Counted from the stretch's first letter, positions 13,230-22,579 are shown. The stretch: 43,153 bases of DNA from Bacteroidaceae bacterium (GCA_017522135.1 JAFXAB010000035.1:1-43153), one strand, 5' to 3'. Numbers and translations: made by a program. Notes: generated from the sequence alone by a model not told the origin.

Positions 13230-15869
13230 TTAAAATTCTTGACCCAGAACGAAGTGGAAGTGACTGCCACCGCGTGTTCCGAATGCTTTGTCGAAACCGT
13301 AAGCCCAGTCAATACCGAGCATACCAATCATAGGCAGGAATACGCGTATACCGGCACCTGCTGAGCGTTTCATGGCAAAGGGGTTAAACTCTTTCACATC
13401 TTGCCATGCATTACCTGCCTCAACAAATGCCAATCCGTATATTGTGGTAGAGGGTTGTAGGAGGAAGGGGAAGTGTAGCTCCAATGCAAATCGGGTGTAG
13501 GCATAACCTTCGTATCCCCAAGGTGTGAAAGCTCCATTGTCATAGCCACGCAAACCTATTGTTTCGGTAGCGTATGTATACGATCCGGTCATACCGTCAC
13601 CTCCCACATAGAAGGTCTCGAAAGGCGATTTCTTGTAGGGGTTGTAGCTGCCGAGCAAACCAAAGTCGGCGCGTGTCATCAACACGAGAGTGTATTGGTT
13701 GTCGGGGTTGGTGAGCGGCGTATATGTGCGGCTTTTGAATTTTATTTTGTAGTACTCAATCCAGCGATACATCTCTTGTTTAGCCTTTTGAGTGGGTTGT
13801 TGAGCAAGACTCTTGTAGTCTTTACCATCCCATGCCGAGTAGGGTGGTGTGAGTTGTACCGAGAGAGAGAATTGCGATCCTCGACGGGTGAATATGGGAT
13901 TGTCTATCGAAGTACGAGCCAAGGTAGCACCCAATGTGATACTATGTGATGTACCGGTATTCATGTAGTATAGGTAATCCCAGTTTTTGAGGATGTAGGC
14001 TTGGTAACCGAGGTCGACCATGAAGGTAAAGTAGTCGTCGGGCCATGACAGACGCTTTCCAAAAGAGAAGTTTACGCCGGCCATTTGCAATGACTTAGAG
14101 GGGTCATAGGCGTTCATCAGTTGCGACTGATAGTACGATTGGTCGTAGTAATTATAGCCGTTGTTGTATCCATAGCCATACCCGCCATACAGATATGGAT
14201 TGTAGTAGTTGTTGTTGTAGTATGAGCTTTCGATACCTGTTTGCATACTATAGTATGCCGATACCGAGAATTGGTTGGGGCGTTTGCCACCAAACCATGG
14301 GTCTACAAATGATATACTATATTGTTGGTAGTATCGGGCATTGGTTTGTGCACTGATGGTGAATGTCTGTCCGTCGCCTTGGGGTATGATGCCTTTATAG
14401 CTGCTGGGGTTGAACAGGTTGCGCATAGAGAAGTTGGTAAACTTCAAGCTGAGCTTACCGATGACACCGGTTTGTCCCCATCCCACCGAGAGCTCAATCT
14501 GGTCATTTGACTTGGAGGTGAGGTTCATTTCAATGTCTACCGTACCGTTTTCCACGTCGGGCTTGGGCTGGATGTCCATCGACTCGGGGTCGAAGTGTCC
14601 TGTCTGTGCAATTTCGCGTGCCGAGCGTACGAGGTCGGTTTTATTGAACAATTCGCCGGGTTTGGTGCGTAGTTCACGACGTATAACGTGTTCATACAAG
14701 CGGTCGTTACCATTAATAATGACCTTGTTGATGCGTGCTTGCGGACCCTCCATAATCGACATTTCGAGGTCGATAGAGTCGTTTGAAATATTTTGTTCTA
14801 TAGGAAGAAGGCGGAAGAACAAGTAACCTTTGTCAAGATAAAGGTTCGACACAGCATCGTCATCTTCGTTGATACGTTTGTTGAGCAACTTTTGGTTATA
14901 TACATCTCCGGGTTGCATGCCGAGGAATGTCGATAATGTCTCGCTTGTATATACTGTATTGCCCACCCAGCGTATGTCGCGGATGTGGTATTGGTTGCCT
15001 TCGTCGATAGAGATATAAAGGTCTACCTTGTTTTTGTCGTAGGGTACAATGCTGTCGCATACGACAACTGCATCGCGATAGCCTTTTTCGTTGTATTTCT
15101 CGGTAAGTACCTCCAAGTCGCTTTCAAAATCGGCCTCAACAAATTTCTTTTGCTTAAACAGGGTGAAGAAGTAGTCGCGTTCACTTGTCTTCTTCATGGC
15201 CCATTTCAAGTCAAAGTCGGAGAGTACACTATTGCCGTTGAAATATATCTTGTGAACTTTTATCTTCTCGTTCTTATTGACATTGATGTCGAGTATTACC
15301 TCATTTTTATGGGCAAGGTCTTCATGCTGAACGAGTTGTACATCGGCATTGCTGAAGCCTTTTTCTTCAAAGTATTTCTTGATAATCATCTCGGCTCTGT
15401 CAACGATGTTGGGTGTTATTTGCTGGCCTTTGGCAAGTCCGAGGCGAGTCTCGAGATCTTCTTGTTCGGTCTTTTTGATACCATTGTAGTTGATTTGCGA
15501 AATGCGAGGTTGAGGTGTCAATCGCAACTCAATCCAAGCCTTGTCTCCCAAAGTCTTTGAGAGAGCTATCTCGACATCCGAGAAGAGTCCTTGTCGCCAG
15601 AAGCGTTTGGCTGCATTGGTAAATGCGTCGCCCGGAATTTGTACACGTTGGCCCACAGAAAGTCCCGAGTAGCCGATAATGATATAGTCTTCATAGTTAT
15701 CGGCTCCTATTACGTCAATGCCTGCTATTTCGTAAGTCTTGGGATTTTCATTATAGATAACTGTCGGATTGTAGATGGTGTCGTTAGCAATAGATTGCGA
15801 TATAGCTTGTTGGACTACACACATTACAGCCGAGAGCAGTAGGATGAGTATTTTTGCTTGTTGTGACAT
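13230..15869 (-). CDS. bamA: Outer-membrane protein assembly factor BamA
   Basis: An 879-aa Omp85-family protein, the central insertase of the BAM complex. After a signal peptide (about residues 1-24) there are five POTRA-like repeats up to about residue 440 (for example YEIAGIDVIGADNYED and KVHKIYFNGNSVLSD). A 16-stranded barrel follows, ending HFHFVLGQEF with a terminal Phe. The VRGF-type lid motif corresponds to the GLRGYDNGAF region in the barrel. Residues about 546-590 are a Tyr/Asn/Gly-rich low-complexity insertion (YYNNNYYNPYLYGGYGYG...), probably an extracellular loop. It follows uppS with a 15-nt gap and precedes two ompH genes. Confidence 0.96.
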   Translation of the reverse strand: MSQQAKILILLLSAVMCVVQQAISQSIANDTIYNPTVIYNENPKTYEIAGIDVIGADNYEDYIIIGYSGLSVGQRVQIPGDAFTNAAKRFWRQGLFSDVEIALSKTLGDKAWIELRLTPQPRISQINYNGIKKTEQEDLETRLGLAKGQQITPNIVDRAEMIIKKYFEEKGFSNADVQLVQHEDLAHKNEVILDINVNKNEKIKVHKIYFNGNSVLSDFDLKWAMKKTSERDYFFTLFKQKKFVEADFESDLEVLTEKYNEKGYRDAVVVCDSIVPYDKNKVDLYISIDEGNQYHIRDIRWVGNTVYTSETLSTFLGMQPGDVYNQKLLNKRINEDDDAVSNLYLDKGYLFFRLLPIEQNISNDSIDLEMSIMEGPQARINKVIINGNDRLYEHVIRRELRTKPGELFNKTDLVRSAREIAQTGHFDPESMDIQPKPDVENGTVDIEMNLTSKSNDQIELSVGWGQTGVIGKLSLKFTNFSMRNLFNPSSYKGIIPQGDGQTFTISAQTNARYYQQYSISFVDPWFGGKRPNQFSVSAYYSMQTGIESSYYNNNYYNPYLYGGYGYGYNNGYNYYDQSYYQSQLMNAYDPSKSLQMAGVNFSFGKRLSWPDDYFTFMVDLGYQAYILKNWDYLYYMNTGTSHSITLGATLARTSIDNPIFTRRGSQFSLSVQLTPPYSAWDGKDYKSLAQQPTQKAKQEMYRWIEYYKIKFKSRTYTPLTNPDNQYTLVLMTRADFGLLGSYNPYKKSPFETFYVGGDGMTGSYTYATETIGLRGYDNGAFTPWGYEGYAYTRFALELHFPFLLQPSTTIYGLAFVEAGNAWQDVKEFNPFAMKRSAGAGIRVFLPMIGMLGIDWAYGFDKAFGTRGGSHFHFVLGQEF

Positions 15870-15884
15870 ATTTGTCTGTATATC

Positions 15885-16640
15885 TTATGCTTTATCGTTG
15901 GATTGGATTTGCTCGCTTGTCTTGCCAAAGCGACGCTCTCTGTTTTGATAGTCAATGATGGCTCGGCAGAGGCTATCCTTGTTGAAGTCCGGCCAATACT
16001 CGTCGGTGAAGTAGAGTTCGGCATACGAGAGTTGCCACAATAGGAAGTTGCTGATACGCAATTCTCCACCTGTACGAATGAGCAGGTCGGGGTCTGTGAG
16101 TTGTGCTGTTGTAAGGTGCGAAGCAAATAGCTTGTCGTCGATTTCTTCGGGCTTAATCGTGCCATCGATGGCTTTTTGTGCAAGTTGTTGTGCAGCATTT
16201 GTAATCTCCCACCGAGCCGAGTAGCTGAGAGCGAGGTTAAGGGTGATACGATTACCTCCGGCTGTGTCTTCGATACATTTCTGCAGTCGTTTCTGTACGT
16301 CTGAAGGCATACGCGATGTATCGCCGATGACGCTCAGGCGTACCCCGTTCTCTATCATTCCGGGAGTCTCTCTTTCAATACCAAATATTACAAGGGACAT
16401 GAGTGCATCTACTTCGGCCTGTGGTCTGTTCCAATTCTCGGTTGAAAATGCGTACAGAGTAAGACACTCTACACCCAAATCGGCTGCATCGTTGGTTATT
16501 TCGTGTACTACGTCAAGACCTTTGCGGTGGCCTTGTGAGCGGTCGAGGTTGCGCTCTTTCGCCCAGCGTCCGTTGCCGTCCATGATGATGGCAATGTGTC
16601 GTGGAACGCGTTGTAAATCTATTTTTTCTACAAGAGACAT
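15885..16640 (-). CDS. uppS: Isoprenyl (undecaprenyl diphosphate) synthase
   Basis: A 251-aa cis-prenyltransferase producing the C55 lipid carrier for peptidoglycan and surface glycans. The catalytic Asp21 lies in IAIIMDGNGRWAKER, and TLYAFSTENWNRP and the C-terminal DLLIRTGGELRISNFLLWQ signature are complete. It is cytoplasmic or membrane-associated. It is probably co-transcribed with the DUF6089 gene upstream (36-nt gap) and bamA downstream (15-nt gap), linking lipid-carrier supply with outer-membrane biogenesis. Confidence 0.97.
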   Translation of the reverse strand: MSLVEKIDLQRVPRHIAIIMDGNGRWAKERNLDRSQGHRKGLDVVHEITNDAADLGVECLTLYAFSTENWNRPQAEVDALMSLVIFGIERETPGMIENGVRLSVIGDTSRMPSDVQKRLQKCIEDTAGGNRITLNLALSYSARWEITNAAQQLAQKAIDGTIKPEEIDDKLFASHLTTAQLTDPDLLIRTGGELRISNFLLWQLSYAELYFTDEYWPDFNKDSLCRAIIDYQNRERRFGKTSEQIQSNDKA

Positions 16641-16676
16641 CTCTCGGTTGTTTTTGGTGTTATTTATTCGTTTTAT

Positions 16677-17363
16677 TTATAGGTCGGGGCAAGTGTTGCA
16701 AGGCAGTGTCTTGAACCCGAAATCGTATGTTATACTCAAAGCCAATGTCGAGAACCAATCGGTGTTTTTCAGTGCCGAGCCGGGTATCTGATAAGGGTCT
16801 TTAAGTTCTATACTGTCTATGCGGTCGCCTATCACCTTGTGCATGACAAACTCTAAGCCCAAGTTCCATCTGCTGCCTATCTTGTATTTTACTCCTATAC
16901 CGAAGGGTATGTTTACGGCGAAGAAGTTGTTGCCCTCAGGAAATCCGGCGCAGAATGCCACACCGGCTGTTATGTAGGGCGAGAATCGGCTGGTGTTTTT
17001 ATATGATTGGCCTACTCCATAGTTGAAAAAGTTAAATTCGGCACGACATCCTGCATCGAAGAGTGTGGTGCTGAATTGGTATTCATCCCCTCCGGGAAGA
17101 ATATTGTTGTCGTCGGCTGCATTGCCCGAGAGCATGGCTGCCGAGAGATTGGCTCGTATAGCCCAACGATAGTCTATGACATATCGAAAGACGGCACCTC
17201 CGGTAAAGCCCGGACGATATATGAGTGACGACTGGTTTACGTCGCCCCAATAGCTGCTGATGCCGGCTTCTACTCCTATATCGTATTTGTAGTCTTGTGC
17301 ATAAGCCTTGGGCATCACACCTGCCAAAAGAATTATACACAACAATATCAAGATTCTTTTCAT
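16677..17363 (-). CDS. DUF6089-family outer-membrane beta-barrel protein
   Basis: A 228-aa exported protein. I prefer the ATG at 17363 (MKRILILLCIIL), giving a signal peptide that ends AYAQ; the ATG at 17384 adds seven charged residues. The mature part is a series of amphipathic beta strands (YKYDIGVEAGISSYWGD, FRYVIDYRWAIRANL, PFGIGVKYKIGSRWNLG) ending in an alternating aromatic strand. This is the DUF6089 type found upstream of uppS-bamA in many Bacteroidetes. A CNTC pair lies near the C-terminus. The function is unknown, but the genomic position suggests outer-membrane biogenesis. Confidence 0.82.
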   Translation of the reverse strand: MKRILILLCIILLAGVMPKAYAQDYKYDIGVEAGISSYWGDVNQSSLIYRPGFTGGAVFRYVIDYRWAIRANLSAAMLSGNAADDNNILPGGDEYQFSTTLFDAGCRAEFNFFNYGVGQSYKNTSRFSPYITAGVAFCAGFPEGNNFFAVNIPFGIGVKYKIGSRWNLGLEFVMHKVIGDRIDSIELKDPYQIPGSALKNTDWFSTLALSITYDFGFKTLPCNTCPDL

Positions 17364-17445
17364 GTGTTGCTCCTTTTTGTTCATTATGCTCTCTTTGTAT
17401 TAAGAACGTTAAATGGGTGTTGAAAAGTATCTTGTGTTACGATTT

Positions 17446-18909
17446 TTATGGAATGGGCTCAAATCGAAGTCGATTGATTGTGCCTCTCCATATTTGGTCG
17501 TATGTTTTACCGATTGTATAACTTCCGCCAAACATATATATATAAGGTACAAGTCGTTCTTCGGTAGAGCTATATGCTGGTATTTGTCGGTAGCCCTCCG
17601 GTATGGGGAGCATGTCGACCGATTGCCATGTAGCGTAAGTGGTATTGGCCGGCTCGTCGCAAACGACAACCGAGGCATATCCGCGAGAGTTGATGTAACC
17701 GGGTATCATCAATGTGCTTTCGGCCTTTTGCCATGTTATACCGTAGTTGTTCGATACCCAGATGTCGCGCAGTGCGCTTTTCTCGTTGAGACCACCTAAT
17801 ACAAACCATGTGGGCAACTCGCTTGTAACCCAATAGTCGTCGGTGAAGAATGTTACATAGGTAAAGAATGTGGCTCCTTCTCTGGCAGAGATTTGATTGT
17901 TGAGCAACGCCCAAGTATTACCGTCATAACCCCACAATGCACCGGTGAGATTGCCGTCGGCAGTGCGACCACCTACAATCATGCATTGAGGATGTGTGAG
18001 CCAAGGAGAGTTGTATGTAACCATGTCACTAAAACCTTCAATGGGGAACTTGGCCGATATGAGTTGTGGGGTGAAACCTTCGGGTTGTGGATACCTGTCG
18101 TGATAGTAGTTTTCGCCATCTTGGGTGATGGTGAGTATCTCTGTACCTATACAGCCAACGATAGAGACGTATTTTTTGTTGGTATTTTCCCAGTTTATAC
18201 CATCGATAGAGGTGTAGAGAGTGTTGTTGTTGTCGAGTACACTTATTATTTCGTTACCGGCTCGCAAAGATTGCCAGTTGGGCACGAAGGACAAGTCGAG
18301 TTGGGTTATCTGCCAGTCATGAGATGGATGAGTAGTCGTGGCCAACAGATGCTTGTCGTCGCGAGTCATGAAACAGTAAATAAGCTCTTGGTACTTCACG
18401 GTGTGTTGTGCCTTCAATGTTCCATTGCCGGGAAGTGAAGCATATTGTACACCACCCCAATACATTTGGTCAGGGTCGAGTTTGTGTACATTTACTGTGA
18501 GTTGATAGTTTTTCTTGAATCTTCCACTTTTCGACACAACCTCAATGTTGGCCGGGGCTAACAGGTTGTTGGTTTTATTCTCATGTTTGAGATAGTTGTA
18601 GGCGGTGTCTGTGTCTATGGTGGTAATATTGATGGCCGATGCGTTTTCGGTCGTAATATTGAATTTCAACGCCGATACAATGGTGCCTTTGGGTAGGGAG
18701 TCTGCGTTATAAATAAGGCCGTTTTCCAGGTCTATTGTGAAGAATACATTTTCGAGATTTTCAAGTATGGTAGAGTCTGATTTGAGCGAAAAGGCCGAGA
18801 TGCGTACGCTGTCGGAAACTACATTCTTGCCATTATCATCTTTTTCACATGCGACAAATGTGCCGATTGTGACAAGCAGAAGAGCAAGGTGTTTTATATA
18901 TTTTATCAT
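17446..18909 (-). CDS. DUF6242-family lipoprotein, propeller-like
   Basis: A 487-aa predicted lipoprotein (ATG at 18909, lipobox TFVAC, Cys21). The first part (about residues 25-145) resembles an Ig-like DUF6242 domain. The rest has repeated blade-like segments with Trp-rich turns (WQITQLDLSFVPNWQSL, GINWENTNKKYVSIVG, YDGNTWALLNNQISAREG), suggesting a galactose-oxidase or kelch-type beta-propeller. No catalytic residues are identified. It is probably surface or periplasm-facing. The gene stops 82 nt before the DUF6089 start and has a candidate promoter at 18948-18955, so it may lead the envelope cluster. Confidence 0.78.
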   Translation of the reverse strand: MIKYIKHLALLLVTIGTFVACEKDDNGKNVVSDSVRISAFSLKSDSTILENLENVFFTIDLENGLIYNADSLPKGTIVSALKFNITTENASAINITTIDTDTAYNYLKHENKTNNLLAPANIEVVSKSGRFKKNYQLTVNVHKLDPDQMYWGGVQYASLPGNGTLKAQHTVKYQELIYCFMTRDDKHLLATTTHPSHDWQITQLDLSFVPNWQSLRAGNEIISVLDNNNTLYTSIDGINWENTNKKYVSIVGCIGTEILTITQDGENYYHDRYPQPEGFTPQLISAKFPIEGFSDMVTYNSPWLTHPQCMIVGGRTADGNLTGALWGYDGNTWALLNNQISAREGATFFTYVTFFTDDYWVTSELPTWFVLGGLNEKSALRDIWVSNNYGITWQKAESTLMIPGYINSRGYASVVVCDEPANTTYATWQSVDMLPIPEGYRQIPAYSSTEERLVPYIYMFGGSYTIGKTYDQIWRGTINRLRFEPIP

Positions 18910-18947
18910 TTTTTTGAGGTTGTTTGGGTACAAAAATTATCAACTGA

Positions 18948-18955
18948 CAAAGATA
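18948..18955 (-). promoter_or_regulatory. Candidate promoter of the DUF6242 gene
   Basis: TATCTTTG on the minus strand, 38 nt upstream of the start at 18909, fits the -7 consensus. The -33 region (ATTG near 18970) is only partial. Confidence 0.5.
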
Positions 18956-19086
18956 GAAACTTTTTTTCAATGGCCACTTTGTTATTGATATAATTATATT
19001 TATTTAGGGATAAATTTAGGTTTATGAAGATAAATTATCCTTGTGGCTGTGGGTGTAAGGTGTGCCGATATGGCAAAAGTCATTCG

Positions 19087-20109
19087 TCAACGATTGAGCA
19101 GTATGTGTGTGTTGTGTCTGTCGTCGTGATTGAGAGTCTTTGTCAATTGCCCATTGATGTGTGGTGCTACAATACCGTTGCCGAGGGTCGATGAGGTAAT
19201 TTCGATACGTGCTTCATCCCATAGATTGTTGTCGATAAACGATTGCAGCAATTCTCGTCCGCCTTCTACGATGAGGCTGTGTATGTTCTTTTCTACAAGA
19301 TGCTTAAATAGTGTGTTGATACAAGACGTGTGGTCCGATTTTGAGGTAGGATTATGTATCTCTTCTTTTATAATAAGAGTGGGGGTCGAGCCGTCAAGTA
19401 AGGAGGCACATGCAGGTATGCGATTGTTGCGGTCGATGGTTATACGCAGGGGATTTTTGCCACACCAATAGCGGGTTGTCAGCGAGGGATTGTCGGTTAT
19501 AACGGTGTTTGTGCCCACAATGATTGCATCGTTGGTAGCACGTAGGCGGTGCGACCATGCCTGTGTGGTAGGAGTGGAGAAGAGCGTGGCTTTTTCGTGA
19601 CTCTCACGTATGCGGTCTATATATCCATCGCTGCTTTGTGCCCATTTGAGTGTGATATAAGGGCGGTGTAAACTATGGAATGTTATAAACTTGCGGTTGA
19701 GCCACAAACATTCTTGCTCCAATATACCGGTCGTAACATCTATGCCGTTTTCGCGTAGTCGTTTCACACCGCGTCCGCTCACTTCGGGAAATGGGTCTAA
19801 ACAACCCACTACAACACGGGGTATTTTTGATGCAATGATAAGGTCGCAACAGGGTGGAGTCTTGCCGTAGTGTGAGCAGGGTTCGAGCGAAACATATATG
19901 GTAGAGCGTGATAGCAACGATTTGTCGTGCACCGATGCTATGGCATTAACCTCGGCATGAGCCTCTCCACACCGACGGTGATAACCCTCGCCTATAATAT
20001 GTCCGTCGCAGACTACTACAGCACCTACCATGGGGTTGGGTGATGTGTGTCCTTCGGCCATGCCGGCAAGTTGGAGGCAGCGTTGCATGTATAGCACATC
20101 GATATTCAT
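19087..20109 (-). CDS. ribD: Bifunctional riboflavin biosynthesis deaminase/reductase
   Basis: A 340-aa two-domain enzyme catalysing the second and third steps of riboflavin synthesis. The N-terminal cytidine-deaminase-like domain shows the zinc site HAEVNAI (His51, Glu53) and PCSHYGKTPPC (Cys78, Cys87). The C-terminal reductase domain begins with YITLKWAQSSDGYI and contains TNDAIIVGTNTVITDNPSLT. The gene is divergent from prmC. A -7-like TATTTTTG on the minus strand (about 20113-20120) sits very close to its start. No FMN riboswitch is seen in the 94-nt intergenic space. Confidence 0.95.
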   Translation of the reverse strand: MNIDVLYMQRCLQLAGMAEGHTSPNPMVGAVVVCDGHIIGEGYHRRCGEAHAEVNAIASVHDKSLLSRSTIYVSLEPCSHYGKTPPCCDLIIASKIPRVVVGCLDPFPEVSGRGVKRLRENGIDVTTGILEQECLWLNRKFITFHSLHRPYITLKWAQSSDGYIDRIRESHEKATLFSTPTTQAWSHRLRATNDAIIVGTNTVITDNPSLTTRYWCGKNPLRITIDRNNRIPACASLLDGSTPTLIIKEEIHNPTSKSDHTSCINTLFKHLVEKNIHSLIVEGGRELLQSFIDNNLWDEARIEITSSTLGNGIVAPHINGQLTKTLNHDDRHNTHILLNR

Positions 20110-20142
20110 GTTGCAAAAATAGGCATTTTCTAATAAATTTTG

Positions 20143-20150
20143 TAGATTTG
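20143..20150 (+). promoter_or_regulatory. Promoter of prmC-recX-comF
   Basis: TAGATTTG followed by CA matches the -7 consensus, 53 nt upstream of the prmC ATG. The -33 element is weak (TTTC). Confidence 0.5.
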
Positions 20151-20203
20151 CACGCTGAATTTAGCCATTGATTTATGGCTGTAGTCAAGCTGTTATATTC
20201 GTA

Positions 20204-21067
20204 ATGGCCATAGAAAATATACAACAAGCAATGCGTATGATACGCACTTCGTTGGCCGATATATATCCGGCCGGTGAGGTGGATGGTTTTATTCGCTTGA
20301 TTTTTGAGGAATTGTGTGGCTATAATACTACGCAACTGTTGCTCAATCGCGATACAAAACTCTCTGTAGAGTTGGCTGTGCAAATAGAAAATATCACTGA
20401 ACGATTGCTTCGTCAAGAGCCTATACAGTATATCTTGGGCAATGCATATTTTGGCGATTTGCGTATGGCTGTAGGTCCCGGAGTGTTGATACCTCGTCCC
20501 GAAACAGCCGAGATTGTGCAACGGATAATTGCCCGACAGGGCGATGTGTCAGGTCGAGTGGTTGACTTTTGTACTGGTAGCGGATGTATTGCCATAGCCT
20601 TGGCTTTGGCGTGGAAAAATGCTCAAGTCGAGGGTTGGGATGTATCGCAGGAGGCTCTCTCGTATGCGCATCGTAATGCGATATCTCATGCTGTAAATGT
20701 CGAGTGGCGTGAGTGTAATCTGTTGCATTACACATCTGTGAACAAGCCTCGATATAAAGTGATTGTGAGCAACCCACCGTACATTATGGAACAAGAGCAG
20801 TCTCAAATGGACGATAATGTATTGCAATATGAACCACACGTGGCTCTATTTGTTGCTGATAACGACCCCTTGCTTTTTTATCGCACGATAGCCGATATTG
20901 CCGTAAAGGAGTTGCTCCCCGGCGGTGTACTCTATTTTGAGATAAATCGTTTGATGGGCGATGCTTGTAGAAAAATGCTTCTTGAGAAAGGATTTGTACA
21001 AGTTGAACTCTTTCGGGACTATTTAGGAGCCGATCGCATGATAAGTTGTGTAAAGCCTGTGTCTTGA
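20204..21067 (+). CDS. prmC: Release factor glutamine methyltransferase
   Basis: A 287-aa SAM-dependent enzyme methylating the GGQ glutamine of peptide chain release factors. I start at the ATG at 20204 (MAIENIQQAM); the TTG 36 nt upstream would add a non-homologous stretch. The N-terminal helical substrate domain contains EPIQYILGNAYFGDL and the linker VLIPRPETAEIV. The methyltransferase domain has VVDFCTGSGCIAIALA and the catalytic NPPY (190-193). It is the first of a plus-strand group prmC-recX-comF with small gaps or overlaps. Confidence 0.95.
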   Translation: MAIENIQQAMRMIRTSLADIYPAGEVDGFIRLIFEELCGYNTTQLLLNRDTKLSVELAVQIENITERLLRQEPIQYILGNAYFGDLRMAVGPGVLIPRPETAEIVQRIIARQGDVSGRVVDFCTGSGCIAIALALAWKNAQVEGWDVSQEALSYAHRNAISHAVNVEWRECNLLHYTSVNKPRYKVIVSNPPYIMEQEQSQMDDNVLQYEPHVALFVADNDPLLFYRTIADIAVKELLPGGVLYFEINRLMGDACRKMLLEKGFVQVELFRDYLGADRMISCVKPVS

Positions 21068-21105
21068 TAAAAATGTAAACAACCCTTAAAGAAAAGAAAA
21101 TAGAA

Positions 21106-21597
21106 ATGGCAGATGTGATGACGCGAGATGAAGTCTTTCGGAAACTTGCGGCAAGATGTACTTCGAAGGAGTGTTGTGTGTCGGAAGTGCGGGAAAAGAT
21201 GCGTAACTGGAATATAGCCCGCATAGATGAAGATAGTGTTGTAGAACAGCTCGTGGCAGAACGTTTTATAGATGAGGTGCGCTATGCGCGTGCTTTTGCC
21301 AATGACCAGTTCCGTTTTGCCGGTTGGGGGCGTATCAAAATAAGTTATACACTGCGGCAGAAGTCGATAGACTCTCTCACGGTGTCGCAGGCTGTCCAGT
21401 CGATTGACGAGAGTGAGTATAAAGAGTCGTTGATGAATATACTCAAGGTGAAAATGCGCTCGCTGAAGGCTCTTCCACAACAAGCTCAAGGAGAGAAGCT
21501 GATGCGATTTGCCATGTCGCGTGGTTTTGAGCCTAATCTTATCCGCCAAAGTCTTAAAGAACTTTCGTTGGAATGCGAAGTTGGCACCGAGATATAG
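21106..21597 (+). CDS. recX: Regulatory protein RecX
   Basis: A 163-aa helical protein of the RecX family, which binds RecA filaments and limits recombinase activity. The characteristic tandem three-helix modules are visible, with RFIDEVRYARAFANDQFRFAGWGRIKI and LRQKSIDS matching the family core. It follows prmC by 38 nt and overlaps the start of the comF-like gene by 25 nt, so translation is likely coupled. The N-terminal Cys-rich stretch (ARCTSKECC) is somewhat unusual, though RecX N-termini vary. Confidence 0.9.
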   Translation: MADVMTRDEVFRKLAARCTSKECCVSEVREKMRNWNIARIDEDSVVEQLVAERFIDEVRYARAFANDQFRFAGWGRIKISYTLRQKSIDSLTVSQAVQSIDESEYKESLMNILKVKMRSLKALPQQAQGEKLMRFAMSRGFEPNLIRQSLKELSLECEVGTEI

Positions 21598-22262
21598 CCG
21601 ATTTTTTCTTCCCGCGCACTTGTCGAGTGTGTGGCAGGGTGTTGATGCGCAACGAGGAGTATCTGTGTGTGCAGTGTATGCTGGATATGCCTCGTACCGA
21701 CTTTGGTGTGCAATATGATAATGCTATGGCGCAACTTTTCTACGGCAAGATAGTTGTGGAACGTGCTGTGTCATATTTCTATTTTACAAAGGGTAGCGAC
21801 TATCGCCTACTCATTCACCGCATCAAATATGGAGGAGAGAAAGAGTGTGGTAGTTATCTGGGTAGAATGATGGCGAGAGAGCTTGTCTCTACCTCGTTTT
21901 TTGAAGGAATAGATTATATTGTGCCGGTGCCGCTACATCGTAGCAAAGAGCGTAAGCGTGGCTATAATCAGAGTGAATGGATTGCGCAAGGCATCGCCGA
22001 TGAGACTCATATATCGCTGTGTGCCGATGCTTTGGTGTGTCGCACACATCGCGAATCGCAAACACACAAGGGTATCTATGACCGTTACTTGGCTACACGT
22101 GAGGTGTTTGAGTTACTGCCCGATAATGAGTTGAGGGGTTGTCATGTATTGCTTGTTGACGATGTTGTAACCACCGGTGCGACCCTCTTGGCTTGTGCCG
22201 AAGCTCTATTCAAAGGTGGGGTGCGTCGGGTAAGTATGGCTACCCTCGCGGCTGCAAAATAG
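21573..22262 (+). CDS. ComF-family phosphoribosyltransferase-like protein
   Basis: A 229-aa protein with the ComF layout. An N-terminal four-Cys zinc-finger-like element (CRVCG at 17-21, CVQC at 32-35) is followed by a type I phosphoribosyltransferase fold. The PPRibP-binding motif VLLVDDVVTTGATLL lies near the C-terminus, and VPVPLHRSKERKRGYNQSE is the typical family core. ComF is needed for DNA uptake in competent bacteria, but in Bacteroidetes its role is not established. The start overlaps recX by 25 nt, and a terminator follows at 22404-22445. Confidence 0.9.
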   Translation: MRSWHRDIADFFFPRTCRVCGRVLMRNEEYLCVQCMLDMPRTDFGVQYDNAMAQLFYGKIVVERAVSYFYFTKGSDYRLLIHRIKYGGEKECGSYLGRMMARELVSTSFFEGIDYIVPVPLHRSKERKRGYNQSEWIAQGIADETHISLCADALVCRTHRESQTHKGIYDRYLATREVFELLPDNELRGCHVLLVDDVVTTGATLLACAEALFKGGVRRVSMATLAAAK

Positions 22263-22403
22263 TGTGATTAACAGCTGTTTTGTCAAGAGTCTTATCAATT
22301 GTTGCATGTCAGCCCGACTCCGGCAGTTGGCATGTTACACTATTCTCGCTCATCTTAATGGAATGAGCGGCCCTTAACGAATATTCTTTAAATGCAGAGC
22401 AAA
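22263..22403 (+). other. Non-coding stretch between comF and its terminator
   Basis: About 140 nt with no ORF. It contains a 7-bp hairpin (CGCTCAT 22347-22353 with ATGAGCG 22363-22369). No known riboswitch or RNA family is recognised. Together with 22446-22579 it forms the 317-nt gap before pyrE. Confidence 0.5.
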
Positions 22404-22445
22404 AAAAGAATCAAGACGGTGTAGCTTTTTGTGTCAGATTCTTTT
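22404..22445 (+). terminator. Terminator of prmC-recX-comF
   Basis: AAAAGAATC (22404-22412) pairs with GATTCTTTT (22437-22445), extended by GAC/GTC inside and ending in a T run. Confidence 0.72.
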
Positions 22446-22504
22446 ATGTATACCAATATTTTACATTTTCACCCTTTTCGTTGTTGCTTCTTTCCTTTTT
22501 TGAT

Positions 22505-22544
22505 TATCTTTGCATTGTAGTATAACTATGCCCGCCAAGGCGGG
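22505..22544 (+). promoter_or_regulatory. pyrE promoter and leader hairpin
   Basis: A TATCTTTG -7 box followed by CA lies at 22505-22512. About 18 nt downstream, in the predicted 5' leader, CCCGC-CAAG-GCGGG (22531-22544) forms a compact GC-rich hairpin, 35 nt before the pyrE ATG. Confidence 0.65.
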
Positions 22545-22579
22545 TCGAGAAAAAGTACAAACAATAAAAAAGAAAAGAT

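Noticed and set aside
20113..20203. FMN riboswitch between ribD and prmC
   Set aside because: The intergenic space is only 94 nt and contains none of the conserved RFN-element segments.
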